A stretch of DNA of 64,000 nt from Gallionellaceae bacterium (GCA_028714735.1 JAQTLU010000010.1:1-64000), one strand, 5' to 3'. Numbered from the stretch's first letter, positions 39,242 through 47,982 are shown. The notes: generated from the sequence alone by a model not told the origin. Made by a program: numbers and translations.

Positions 39242-42200
39242 GCGCCATGACCAGCCCGCTCTACATCATCGCGGTCGCCCTGGCCGCCGCCTTCCTGCTC
39301 GGCCTGCTCAGGGAACAGTGGCGCAGCCTGGCCTACCCGGTCACCCTCGCCGCCCTGGCCTTCATGTCCTGGCTGTCGGCCAGCTGGCTGTGGGCGCTCG
39401 CGTCCGGCAGCGCCAGCCCGGTCGACATCTACACCGCCGGCACCGCGCCGCCATTCGCCATCAACCTGCGTATGGCCCTGCCCGAGGCGGTCCTGACCCT
39501 GCTGATCAACCTGACCGGGCTGTTTTCGGCGCTCTATCTGAAGAGCGCCCTGCTGGCGCGGGGACGCCGCGGCATGGCGGTGCTGCTGGTCGCCATCATG
39601 GCCTTGTCCGGCATCGTGCTCACCCGCGACATCTTCAACCTGTTCGTCTTCCTGGAACTGGTGGTCATCGCCACCGGCGGGCTGGTGCTCCTGTCCGACC
39701 ATGCCCACGCCCTGTCGGCCGGCTTCAAGTACCTGGTCGTCTCGCAGGTGATCTCGATCCTGCTCCTGATCGGCATCATCTTCGCCTATCACGCCACCGG
39801 CACGCTGAACATCGACGGCATGGCCGAGGCCGTGCCCGGCCTGCAGAACGCCGGTGCCAGCCAGGCCTTTGAGCTGGCCTTCTTCCTGATGTTCATCGCC
39901 CTCGTCGCCGAACTGAAGCCCTTCCCGGCCAACGGCTGGGCACTCGACATCTACGAGGCGGCGCACCCGGCCTTCTCGGCCATCTTCTCCGCCGGCGCGG
40001 GCACCGCCGCGCTCTATGCCGTCGACAAGCTGCTGCTGATCGGCGGCCCGGCCTGGCTGGACATGGCCACCGGCGTCGGCATCGTCACCTTCGTCGCCGG
40101 CAACCTGCTCGCCCTGCCCCAGAGCAATGACCGGCGCCTGCTCGGCTATTCCTCGGTGGCGCAGATCGGCCTCATCCTCGCGGTGCTCGGCCAGCGCGAC
40201 ATCCTCGGCGAGGACACCTACTTCATCGCCGGCGGCCTGCTGCTCTCCCACGCCGTCGCCAAGGCCGGGCTGTTCTGGCTCTCCGGCCTGCTGGCGGGCC
40301 GGCAACTGGTCGACTGGGCCGACCTGCGCGAACGGCCGATGCCGGTGTTCGCCTTCGTCACCTTTGCCGCGATGCTGTCCGGCCTGCCCCCGTTCCCGGG
40401 CTTCTACGCCAAATGGGAACTGGTCCATCACCTAGCCGGGAGCGGGCGCCTGGTGCTGCTCGCGCTGGTCCTGTTCGGCGCCCTGATCGAGGCCGGCTAC
40501 CTGTTCCGCTGGTTCGGCTACATCCTGAAACGCGAACCGCCGGGCGAGGCCGATTTCTGCCGGGTCATCTTCGACAAGCCGCACCGGGTCCTGCCCGTCA
40601 TGGTCGCCGTGGCCGCCGGCTGGGCACTGGCCTTCGTCTGGGGCGAACTGGCCAGCAGCCTGCTCGGCCGCAGCAACCTGCTCCTCGCCCTGCCGTTGCT
40701 GTTCGCGCTGTCCTTCCTGTTGCTGGACTGGCTGCCCGCCTGGGTCAAGAACAGCCTGGCCATCGCCGGGCTGGTCGCCTTCTTCGCCGCCACCTGGACG
40801 GACTACGATGCCCTGCGCATGATCTTCGCGATCATCTTCACCCTGGGCGGCGCCCTGACCCTGCTCGCCAGCTACCACGTCCACGGCCGCCGGGTCGGCT
40901 TTTATCCGGCGGCGATGCTGATGTTCGCCGGGATGGTGATGCTGATCCGCGCCGACACCTCGTTCGATTTCTTCGCAGCCTGGGAACTGCTGACGGTCGG
41001 CTCCTACTTCCTGATCCTGCGCGGCAAGCATTCCGAACCGCATGCGCTGTCCTACATCCTGTTCTCGCTCGGCGGCGCCTTCCTGATCATGGCCGGTTTC
41101 GCCATCGCGGCGCAGGGCGCGCCGCAGTTCGCCCTCGCCTCGCTGGCGCATGTGGCCGCGCCCTTCGCTCCCTGGGTCTTCCTGCTGCTCGCCATCGGCT
41201 TCATGACCAAGACCGCCGCCATCGGCCTGCACATCTGGCTGCCCGGCGCCCACGCCGAGGCGGAGACCGACGTCTCGCCCATGGTCTCCGGCATCCTGCT
41301 CAAGGCCGGGCTGTACGGCCTGATGGTCCTGCTCCTGGCGATGGGCAAGCAGCAGCTCTACGGCATCGAACTCACCCATGTCCTGCTCTGGGTCGCCGCG
41401 CTGACCGCCCTGCTCGGCAACCTCATGGCGGTGTTCCAGGAAGACGCCAAGCGCCTGCTGGCCTATTCCTCGATCGGCCAGATGGGCTATGCCCTGTTCG
41501 GCCTGGCGCTGATGAACCACCTGGGCTGGCTGATGGCGCTGGTCTTCGTGATCAACCACTACATCTACAAGGCGATGCTGTTCCTCGCCGTCGGCGGCGT
41601 CGCCAAGCGCACCGGCACGCGCGAGATGTACCGCATGGGCGGCCTGATCCGGCTGATGCCGCTGTCCTTCATCGCCGTGCTGGTGGGCATCATCGCCGTC
41701 TCGGGCGTGCCGCCGCTGTCCGGCTTCGGCGGCCGCTGGGTGTTCTACAACGCCATCCTGGCGTCCGACTACCGGCTGCCGATGGTCGTCCTGTTCCTGG
41801 CCGGGCCGATCGCCTTCCTGTATCTGTTCCGGCTGATCTACACCATCTTCCTCGGCCAATTGAAGGATGAACTGCGCCGGGTCAAGGAAGCGCCGTTCTG
41901 GATCGTCCTGCCGCAGATGATCTATGTCGCCCTGCTGATCGCTTTCGCCGTCGTCCCCGGCCTGGCCCTGCACCGCGTCGACACCTATCTCAACCAGTTC
42001 TTCCCCGAGGGCGGCCTGAGCTGGGCGGGCGGCGAGATCACCAGCAATTACGGCTACTGGAACCCGGTCGCCATCATGATCATCGTCGGCGTGATCTTCT
42101 GCACGGTGTTCGCCTGGCTGCTGTTCGTCAACCGCCGCGCGCAGCCGGTCAAGCAGTTCAACATCGTCTTCTCCGCCGAACGCCCGTTCCGCCCGGAGAC

Positions 42201-42411
42201 GACCCACTTCGCCTGGAACTTCTTCGCCCCCTACCGCAAGGCGCTCGGCTTCCTGACCCAGCCCTTGGTGACGATCTTCTGGACCACCGTGACCGACCTG
42301 CTGCACACGGCGGGCGACCTGGGCCGGCGTTTGTACAACGGCAACGGCCAGACCTACGCCTTCCACTTCCTGGCCTTTGTCGTGATCGTCTTCTTCCTGG
42401 TGGGCCTCTAA
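39238..42411 (+). CDS. Fused pair of antiporter-like subunits (MnhD/MbxH + MbxH'/NuoL-like)
   Basis: The 1057-residue polytopic protein holds two complete antiporter-like halves. The first (about 1-470) has the key Glu in FVFLELVVIATGG, the key Lys in AELKPFPANGWALD and GYSSVAQIGLIL. The second (about 530-960) has FFAAWELLTVGSYF, GFMTKTAAIGLHIWLPGAHAEA-type sequence and AYSSIGQMGYALFG, then a HycC/MbhH-like tail. In Pyrococcus these are separate genes, mbxH and mbxH'. Each half should form one ion path. I find the conserved acidic and basic residues in both, so both may pump. Confidence 0.88.
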   Translation: MSAMTSPLYIIAVALAAAFLLGLLREQWRSLAYPVTLAALAFMSWLSASWLWALASGSASPVDIYTAGTAPPFAINLRMALPEAVLTLLINLTGLFSALYLKSALLARGRRGMAVLLVAIMALSGIVLTRDIFNLFVFLELVVIATGGLVLLSDHAHALSAGFKYLVVSQVISILLLIGIIFAYHATGTLNIDGMAEAVPGLQNAGASQAFELAFFLMFIALVAELKPFPANGWALDIYEAAHPAFSAIFSAGAGTAALYAVDKLLLIGGPAWLDMATGVGIVTFVAGNLLALPQSNDRRLLGYSSVAQIGLILAVLGQRDILGEDTYFIAGGLLLSHAVAKAGLFWLSGLLAGRQLVDWADLRERPMPVFAFVTFAAMLSGLPPFPGFYAKWELVHHLAGSGRLVLLALVLFGALIEAGYLFRWFGYILKREPPGEADFCRVIFDKPHRVLPVMVAVAAGWALAFVWGELASSLLGRSNLLLALPLLFALSFLLLDWLPAWVKNSLAIAGLVAFFAATWTDYDALRMIFAIIFTLGGALTLLASYHVHGRRVGFYPAAMLMFAGMVMLIRADTSFDFFAAWELLTVGSYFLILRGKHSEPHALSYILFSLGGAFLIMAGFAIAAQGAPQFALASLAHVAAPFAPWVFLLLAIGFMTKTAAIGLHIWLPGAHAEAETDVSPMVSGILLKAGLYGLMVLLLAMGKQQLYGIELTHVLLWVAALTALLGNLMAVFQEDAKRLLAYSSIGQMGYALFGLALMNHLGWLMALVFVINHYIYKAMLFLAVGGVAKRTGTREMYRMGGLIRLMPLSFIAVLVGIIAVSGVPPLSGFGGRWVFYNAILASDYRLPMVVLFLAGPIAFLYLFRLIYTIFLGQLKDELRRVKEAPFWIVLPQMIYVALLIAFAVVPGLALHRVDTYLNQFFPEGGLSWAGGEITSNYGYWNPVAIMIIVGVIFCTVFAWLLFVNRRAQPVKQFNIVFSAERPFRPETTHFAWNFFAPYRKALGFLTQPLVTIFWTTVTDLLHTAGDLGRRLYNGNGQTYAFHFLAFVVIVFFLVGL

Positions 42412-42413
42412 CC

Positions 42414-43319
42414 ATGCAATTCGAGTGGATCAAGATTCCCTACGCCCTGCTGACCCTGTTCATCGTGGTCAACTACGGCATGCTGCTCGGCGCCTTCATC
42501 CAGAAGATCGGCGCCCGGGTCGGACGCCGCCGCGGCGTGCCGATCTGGCAGAACTACGCCGACCTGGTGAAGAACTTCGGCCTGCGCACCTCGATCACCC
42601 ACGGCGTGATGTTCTACCTCGGGCCGGTGTTCCGGCTGACCGGCGGCATCGGCCTGCTGCTGTTCGTGCCGACCATCTACGGTTCGGAGATGTTCTCCAA
42701 CCTATCCTTCGCCGGCGACCTGATCCTGGCCCTCTACTTCGTCTTCTTCGGCACCCTGGGCATGGCGCTGGGTGCCGGCGAGAGCGGCCACCCGCACGCG
42801 GCCATCGGCATCAGCCGCGGCCTGTCCCAGGTCACCGCCGCCGAACTGCCCCTCGCCCTGGCCGTGTTCTCGGTCGCGCTCCAGTACCAGACCCTCTCGA
42901 TCACCGACATCGTCAGCGCCCAGCAGGGCGGCGTCCTGCACTGGACGCTGTTCACCAACCCGCTGGCGGTCGCGGCGGCGATGCTGTCCTTCCTCGGCTC
43001 GATGATGCGGCCGCCGTTCGACGTCGTGCTCGCGCCCCAGGAGATCCCGATCGGGCCGCCGACCGAGTACCACTCGTCCTACCTGGCCCTGATGCAGACC
43101 AACCGCGCGATCTTCCCGGTCGCCAAGATCGTCGTCTACATGAACCTGTTCTTCGGCGGCGCCGCGAGCTGGCCGGTGTTCTTCCTCAAGGTCTTCCTGA
43201 TCTACATGGTCTCGGTCTTCGTCGGCGTCGCCTTCCCGCGCTTCCGGGTCGAGCAGTCGATCCGCTGGTTCCTGGTCTGGGCGGTTCCGCTGGGCATTCT
43301 TTCGATCCTGTTGGCGTAA
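42414..43319 (+). CDS. NuoH/HycD/MbxM-like membrane anchor subunit
   Basis: The 301-residue protein has about eight hydrophobic segments and the NuoH-family motifs MRPPFDVVLAPQEIPIGPPTEYH and GRRRGVPIWQNYADLVK. It links the soluble redox arm to the ion-pumping subunits and forms the E-channel region. It starts two bases after the antiporter fusion and matches MbxM in operon order. Confidence 0.92.
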   Translation: MQFEWIKIPYALLTLFIVVNYGMLLGAFIQKIGARVGRRRGVPIWQNYADLVKNFGLRTSITHGVMFYLGPVFRLTGGIGLLLFVPTIYGSEMFSNLSFAGDLILALYFVFFGTLGMALGAGESGHPHAAIGISRGLSQVTAAELPLALAVFSVALQYQTLSITDIVSAQQGGVLHWTLFTNPLAVAAAMLSFLGSMMRPPFDVVLAPQEIPIGPPTEYHSSYLALMQTNRAIFPVAKIVVYMNLFFGGAASWPVFFLKVFLIYMVSVFVGVAFPRFRVEQSIRWFLVWAVPLGILSILLA

Positions 43320-43325
43320 AGCACG

Positions 43326-43967
43326 ATGAAACCAGAACTGATGAAACGGATGGTCAAGGGCCCGGACGGCGTCGAGTTCGAGGTCGAACCGATGCGCGAC
43401 TACTACTGCGACGCCCCGCCCACGGTGCAGCACGGCGCCTACATCAAGATCGTCGAGGACTTCTTCAACTGGGCGCGCTCGCAATCGCTCTGGATACTGG
43501 GCTTCGGCACCGGCTGCGGCGCCATCGAGATGCGCCCGCTGATGACCCCGCGCTTCGATGCCTACCGCTACGGCATCCAGTGGCGGCCGACGCCGCGCCA
43601 GGCCAACCTGCTGGTCATCTCCGGCTACCTGTCGGTGAAGACCCTGAAGCGCGCCATCCGCGCCTACGAGCAGATGCAGAATCCGAAATACGTGGTCGGC
43701 CTGGGCTCCTGCACCATCAACGGCGGCATGTACTGGGATTCCTACAACACCATCAAGTGCCTGGACCAATACCTGCCGGTGGACCTCTACATCACCGGCT
43801 GCATGCCGCGCCCCGAGGCGCTCCTGGCCGGCTTCGAGGACCTCAAGAAGCTGATCCGGGCCGGCCAGGCCGAAGGCGCCAACCAGTACGCAGAACGCTT
43901 CGACTGGTACAAGGCCAACCAGAAGCAGGTGATCCACGACTGGGACATGCCGGACTACAACTGGTGA
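43326..43967 (+). CDS. NuoB/HycG/MbxJ-like Fe-S subunit with three cluster cysteines
   Basis: The 213-residue subunit holds the cluster nearest the active site. Cluster Cys candidates are C64 in GTGCGAIE, C129 in GLGSCTING and C159 in ITGCMPRPEA. Complex I NuoB uses four (a tandem CC plus two others), and here the position next to C64 is Gly. The GCMPRPE motif and the order after the NuoH-like gene make family membership firm. The incomplete ligand set suggests an unusual, possibly open-site, cluster. Confidence 0.92.
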   Translation: MKPELMKRMVKGPDGVEFEVEPMRDYYCDAPPTVQHGAYIKIVEDFFNWARSQSLWILGFGTGCGAIEMRPLMTPRFDAYRYGIQWRPTPRQANLLVISGYLSVKTLKRAIRAYEQMQNPKYVVGLGSCTINGGMYWDSYNTIKCLDQYLPVDLYITGCMPRPEALLAGFEDLKKLIRAGQAEGANQYAERFDWYKANQKQVIHDWDMPDYNW

Positions 43968-43969
43968 CC

Positions 43970-44506
43970 ATGGACATGCGCGCACTTTACGACCGGCTCA
44001 AGGCCCTCTACCCCCTCGGCGAGCTGACCGAGCAGCGAGCCAATCTCGCCTTCGTCACCCTGCCGGCCGAATACCTGCGCCCGGCCCTGCTCCACCTGCG
44101 CGACCTCGAGGGCTACCGCCACCTGGTCCTGCTGACGGCGGTGGACTGGCTCGAAGACGGGTTGTTCCAGCTCACCTACCTGCTCTGCAACCGCAGCCGG
44201 AATTGCGACATCGGCCTGCGCGTCATGCTGCCCCGGGAGGGCGCGACCATGGCCAGCAGCCACGATATCTGGCCGACGGCGGCCGTCTACCAGCGCGAGC
44301 TGCGCGAGATGTTCGGCATCGACTTCCCCGACAGCCCCGGCGTCGACGAGGAATTCATCCTCGAGGGCTGGAACGACATCCCGCCCTACCGGCGCGACTT
44401 CGACACCCTGAAATACGCCAACGACAGCTTTGCCCAGCGCGCCGGGCGGGAAACCCGCGACCCGGAGACGCACATGAAGCAGCAGCTCTACCCGGACCGG
44501 GACTGA
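43970..44506 (+). CDS. NuoC/HycE-N/MbxK-like 30-kDa subunit
   Basis: The 178-residue soluble protein matches the complex I 30-kDa family: YLLCNRSRNCDIGLRVMLPRE, then TAAVYQRELREMFGIDFPDSP and the downstream PYRRDF motif. It is a structural subunit of the peripheral arm. ATG 43970 is chosen; the same frame is open far upstream, but that part lies over nuoH- and nuoB-like genes and is not real. Its stop is one base before the next start. Confidence 0.92.
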   Translation: MDMRALYDRLKALYPLGELTEQRANLAFVTLPAEYLRPALLHLRDLEGYRHLVLLTAVDWLEDGLFQLTYLLCNRSRNCDIGLRVMLPREGATMASSHDIWPTAAVYQRELREMFGIDFPDSPGVDEEFILEGWNDIPPYRRDFDTLKYANDSFAQRAGRETRDPETHMKQQLYPDRD

Positions 44507-44507
44507 C

Positions 44508-45683
44508 ATGGCCTATACCCCCGACCGCTCCCAGTACCCGGCCATGAAGGCCGACGGCAGCCTGGACATCGACCTCGCCTCGGGCAAGTACCTGAAGCTC
44601 TGGCAAGGCCCGAACCACCCTGGCATCACCGGCAACATGTCGGTGGAACTCACCGTCTGCGGCGACGAGGTGGTGGCGGGCAAGACCCACGTCGGCTACC
44701 TGCACCGCGGCTTCGAGAAGCTCATGGAGCGGCGCACCTTCATCCAGTGCTTCCCCATCGTCTGCCGCATCTGCGTGCCCGAGCCCGATTTCAACGAATA
44801 CTGCTACGCGGCGGCCGTGGAAGAGCTGGCCGGGATCGAGGTGCCGGAAAAGGCCAACTGGATCCGCGCCCTGATCCTGGAGATGGGCCGCATCAACAGC
44901 TACCTGATGTACCTGGGCGGCCAGGCCGGGGCGCTCGGCCAGGGCGTCATCGGCCAGTGGACCACGTACGCCCGCGACCTGATGCTGGACCGCTTCGAGG
45001 AGCTCACCGGCGCCCGCATCTACCACATGTTCATCATGCCCGGCGGCGTGCGCGACCACCTGCCCGAGGGCTTCCAGGGCCGCATGCAGGAGACCCTGAA
45101 GGAGGTGGAGTGCACCCTCAAGGACGTCTGGGAGGTGATGTTCTGCAACGCCGTGTTCAAGCGGCGCACCGTAGGCATGTGCGTCATCGACCCGGCCTGG
45201 CTGGACGAGTACGGCGTCACCGGCCCCAACGCCCGCGCCGCCGGGGTGGCCAAGGACGTGCGCCGGGACGCGCCCTACCTGGTCTATCCCGAGCTCGACT
45301 TCGAGCCGGTGACCGGCCATGACTCCGACATCTACACCCGCGCCGACGTGCGCCGGCGCGACCTCCTGATGTCGGTCGACCTGATCCGCCAGATCCTGGC
45401 CAGGATGCCCAAGGACGGCCCGATCATGGCGCCCATGCCGAGCATGCTGCACTGGCGGATCCCGCGCGGCGAGACCTATGTCCGGGGCGAATGCTCGCGC
45501 GGCGAATACGGCTACTACCTGGTCACCGACGGCAGCGGCTACCCCCGCCGCGTCAACGTGCGCGGGCCGTCCTACACCCACGCCATGTCCCTGCTGGAAC
45601 GGATGATCGTCAACGTGAACATTTCCGACGTGGCCTCGCTGATGGTGTCGCTGCACACCTATCCGCCCGAGATTGAGAGATAG
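44508..45683 (+). CDS. NuoD/MbxL-like large subunit lacking the [NiFe] ligands
   Basis: The 391-residue protein is homologous to complex I NuoD and the large subunit of group 4 [NiFe] hydrogenases. In place of the hydrogenase N-terminal RxCGxC motif it has C86-R-I-C89 followed by VPEPD, so one Cys pair remains in shifted form. The C-terminal DPCxxC motif is absent; the protein ends with SLMVSLHTYPPEIER. It therefore cannot bind the usual NiFe centre. The remaining CxxC resembles that described for MBX/MBS sulfane-reducing complexes. HPGITGNMSVELTVCGD and GYLHRGFEKLMERR are normal family features. Confidence 0.92.
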   Translation: MAYTPDRSQYPAMKADGSLDIDLASGKYLKLWQGPNHPGITGNMSVELTVCGDEVVAGKTHVGYLHRGFEKLMERRTFIQCFPIVCRICVPEPDFNEYCYAAAVEELAGIEVPEKANWIRALILEMGRINSYLMYLGGQAGALGQGVIGQWTTYARDLMLDRFEELTGARIYHMFIMPGGVRDHLPEGFQGRMQETLKEVECTLKDVWEVMFCNAVFKRRTVGMCVIDPAWLDEYGVTGPNARAAGVAKDVRRDAPYLVYPELDFEPVTGHDSDIYTRADVRRRDLLMSVDLIRQILARMPKDGPIMAPMPSMLHWRIPRGETYVRGECSRGEYGYYLVTDGSGYPRRVNVRGPSYTHAMSLLERMIVNVNISDVASLMVSLHTYPPEIER

Positions 45684-45685
45684 CC

Positions 45686-47485
45686 ATGACCATCCGCGAC
45701 CTGCTCTCCCCCTTCACCGCCTGGAAGCACCTGTTCCACGACCCGGTCTGCATCGCCGATCCGCTCAACCGGCAGGCCGCGCCCCGCTATCGCGGCTTCC
45801 ACCAGAACGACATGGAGAAGTGCATCGGCTGCGGCACCTGCGCAACCATCTGCCAGAACGGCGCCATCGACATGCTGCCGGTGGCCGGCATCGAGACCCG
45901 GGAGGGCGATTCCGGCCTGCGTCCGCGCATCGACTATGGCCGCTGCTGCTGGTGCGCCCTCTGCGTCGACGTCTGCATGACCCAGTCCCTCACCATGTCC
46001 AATGCCTACATCTGGGTGGAAAGCGATCCCGACGCCTTCCGCTTCACCCCGGGGGTCGACAAGAAGGACTGGGACCAGGCCGAGCTGGGCTACCAGCGGC
46101 CGGACGGCCAGCGCCTGACCGGCCAGTTCCGGATCGCCATGGGCGAGATGGCGCCGGAAGCGCGCATCGACAATTTCAAGGAGATCGTCCGCGGCTACAC
46201 GGTCGAACAGGCCGTCATGGAGGCGGACCGCTGCGTCGCCTGCGGCCTTTGCGTCGCCACCTGCCCCACCCACATGGCGGTGCCGCAATACATCGCCGCC
46301 GTGCGCGACGGCGACTACGAACTCGGCCTCAAGCTGCTCTACGAGAGCAACCCCTTCTCCCAGGTGTGCGGCCGGGTCTGCACCCACAAGTGCGAGGACG
46401 CCTGCGCCGCCCGCCACGAAGGCGACCCGATCGCCATCCGCTGGCTCAAGCGCCACATCACCGACCAGGTGCCGTACGAACGCTACCGCGCCATCGTCGG
46501 CGACCCCGCCCCGGCCACCGGCAAGCGGGTCGCCATCATCGGCGCCGGGCCCGCCGGCCTGACCGCCGCCTTCGACCTGGCGCGCCTGGGCCACGCGGTC
46601 ACTGTGTTCGAGGCCGACGCCGCCGCCGGCGGCATGACCCGCTACGGCATCCCCGAATATCGCCTCCCCTACAATGCCCTGGACCGCGACATCGACCTCA
46701 TCCTGTCGATGGGGGTCGAGATCCGCTACAACTGCCGCATCGGCGTCGACCGCTCCCTGGATGAGCTGCGCCGGGACCACGACGCGGTGCTGCTGGCCAT
46801 CGGCCTGCAGGAAGGCCGGCAAACCCGCATCCCCCGCTCGGACCATGAAAAGGTCTGCCGGGCCATCGACCTGCTGCACAGGATCACCTCCGGCGAGGAG
46901 TTCGAGCTGCCCCACTGTGCCGTGGTGATCGGCGGCGGCAACGTCGCCATGGACATCGCCCGCTCCCTGGCCCGGCTGCAGAAGCAGCACTATGGCCGGG
47001 TCGACGTCATCGTCACCGCGCTGGAACAGCAACAGCACTTCTCGGCCGACCTGGACGAGATCAAGGAGGCGCTGGAAGAAGGCGTCGTCATCCGCGACGA
47101 GTGCGGCCCGCAAGGCTGCGAGATCGACGCCAACGGCAAGCTGGTCGGCCTGAAGACCTGGAAGGTGGTCTCCATCTTCGACGAGAACCACCGCTTCGCC
47201 CCGGTCTATGACCCGGCGGACGAGACCATCCACGCCTGCGATACGGTGATCGAGGCGATCGGCCAGTTCGCCGACACCGCGCTGCTGGGCGACGCCCTGA
47301 CCGAGCAGCTGGAGTGGAACCGCGGCCGGATCAGGATCGACGCCGATGGCCGCACCTCCGAGACCTGGCTCTGGTCGGCGGGCGACTGCGTCGCCGGCCC
47401 CGACGTGGTGCATGCCGTGGCCGATGGCCACCGCGTCGCCGCCAGCATCCATGCGGTGCTGATCCCACAGGAGAAGACGACATGA
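45686..47485 (+). CDS. NuoI/MbxN-like ferredoxin fused to GltD/NfnB-like FAD-NAD(P) oxidoreductase
   Basis: The 599-residue protein joins two modules. Residues 1-125 carry two [4Fe-4S] motifs (C46/49/52/56 and C87/90/93/97), like NuoI/MbxN, though neither is followed by the usual Pro. Residues 170-599 resemble the small subunit of glutamate synthase and NfnB: a CxxCxxCxxxCP motif (C183-C193), GRVCTHKCEDAC, an FAD site GAGPAGLTAAF at 286 and a second dinucleotide site GGGNVAMDIA at 416, then GDCVAGPDVVHAVADGH. It would pass electrons between NAD(P)H and the membrane complex. It follows the large subunit by two bases. Confidence 0.9.
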   Translation: MTIRDLLSPFTAWKHLFHDPVCIADPLNRQAAPRYRGFHQNDMEKCIGCGTCATICQNGAIDMLPVAGIETREGDSGLRPRIDYGRCCWCALCVDVCMTQSLTMSNAYIWVESDPDAFRFTPGVDKKDWDQAELGYQRPDGQRLTGQFRIAMGEMAPEARIDNFKEIVRGYTVEQAVMEADRCVACGLCVATCPTHMAVPQYIAAVRDGDYELGLKLLYESNPFSQVCGRVCTHKCEDACAARHEGDPIAIRWLKRHITDQVPYERYRAIVGDPAPATGKRVAIIGAGPAGLTAAFDLARLGHAVTVFEADAAAGGMTRYGIPEYRLPYNALDRDIDLILSMGVEIRYNCRIGVDRSLDELRRDHDAVLLAIGLQEGRQTRIPRSDHEKVCRAIDLLHRITSGEEFELPHCAVVIGGGNVAMDIARSLARLQKQHYGRVDVIVTALEQQQHFSADLDEIKEALEEGVVIRDECGPQGCEIDANGKLVGLKTWKVVSIFDENHRFAPVYDPADETIHACDTVIEAIGQFADTALLGDALTEQLEWNRGRIRIDADGRTSETWLWSAGDCVAGPDVVHAVADGHRVAASIHAVLIPQEKTT

Positions 47486-47982
47486 CCGAAGGCACCCACG
47501 CCATCGACCAGCTGCGCGACAAGACCACCCTGCGCGAGATACTCGAAGTCGCCACCGGCTTCGAGGCCAGCGCACGCGATTTCTATACCGGCCTGATCCC
47601 CAGGGTCAGCAAACGCATCCGCTACCTGGTCGAGGAACTGGCCGCGGAAGAAAAGTCGCACTACGACCTGTTCAGCGCCCTGGCCGGACGCGCGGACATC
47701 GCCGAACAGGTCAAGGAAGAAATCCAGCGCACCGCCAGCGACAGCCGGTTTTCCGACTGCCTGCACCTGCCCGACCTGGGTGCAAGCCCCGACGACCAGG
47801 CCGTCCTGCAATACGCCATGGGCCGCGAACATGCTGCCATGAAGCACTACGGCGAACTTGCCGAAACCACCCCGCCCGGGCCGATCCGGGACCTGTTCCG
47901 CTACCTGGCCAGCGAAGAGACCAAACACAAGATCGAGCTGGAAAAGCTCTACTACGAAACCGTGCACAGCGGCGGCGTTTGA
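47482..47982 (+). CDS. Rubrerythrin-like diiron protein
   Basis: The 166-residue four-helix protein has the paired metal motifs EEKSHYDLF, REHAAMKHY and EETKHKIEL expected of a ferritin-like diiron site, and no C-terminal rubredoxin domain. It probably reduces peroxide or binds iron. Its ATG overlaps the previous stop (ATGA) and CAGGAG lies upstream, so it is coupled to the NAD(P)H module and may protect or serve the complex. Confidence 0.85.
   Translation: MTEGTHAIDQLRDKTTLREILEVATGFEASARDFYTGLIPRVSKRIRYLVEELAAEEKSHYDLFSALAGRADIAEQVKEEIQRTASDSRFSDCLHLPDLGASPDDQAVLQYAMGREHAAMKHYGELAETTPPGPIRDLFRYLASEETKHKIELEKLYYETVHSGGV

Noticed and set aside
42425-43969. Long plus-strand frame leading into the NuoC-like gene
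   Set aside because: It is an alternative frame over the NuoH- and NuoB-like genes, rich in Arg and Pro; only the part from 43970 is real.
44508-45683. Functional group 4 [NiFe] hydrogenase
   Set aside because: The DPCxxC motif is missing and the N-terminal motif keeps only CRIC without the second hydrogenase Cys position; no maturation genes are nearby.
36816-47485. Canonical complex I (nuo) operon
   Set aside because: NuoA, E, F, G, J, and separate K, L, M, N genes are absent; the antiporter module has Mrp-type small subunits and the order is that of mbx.
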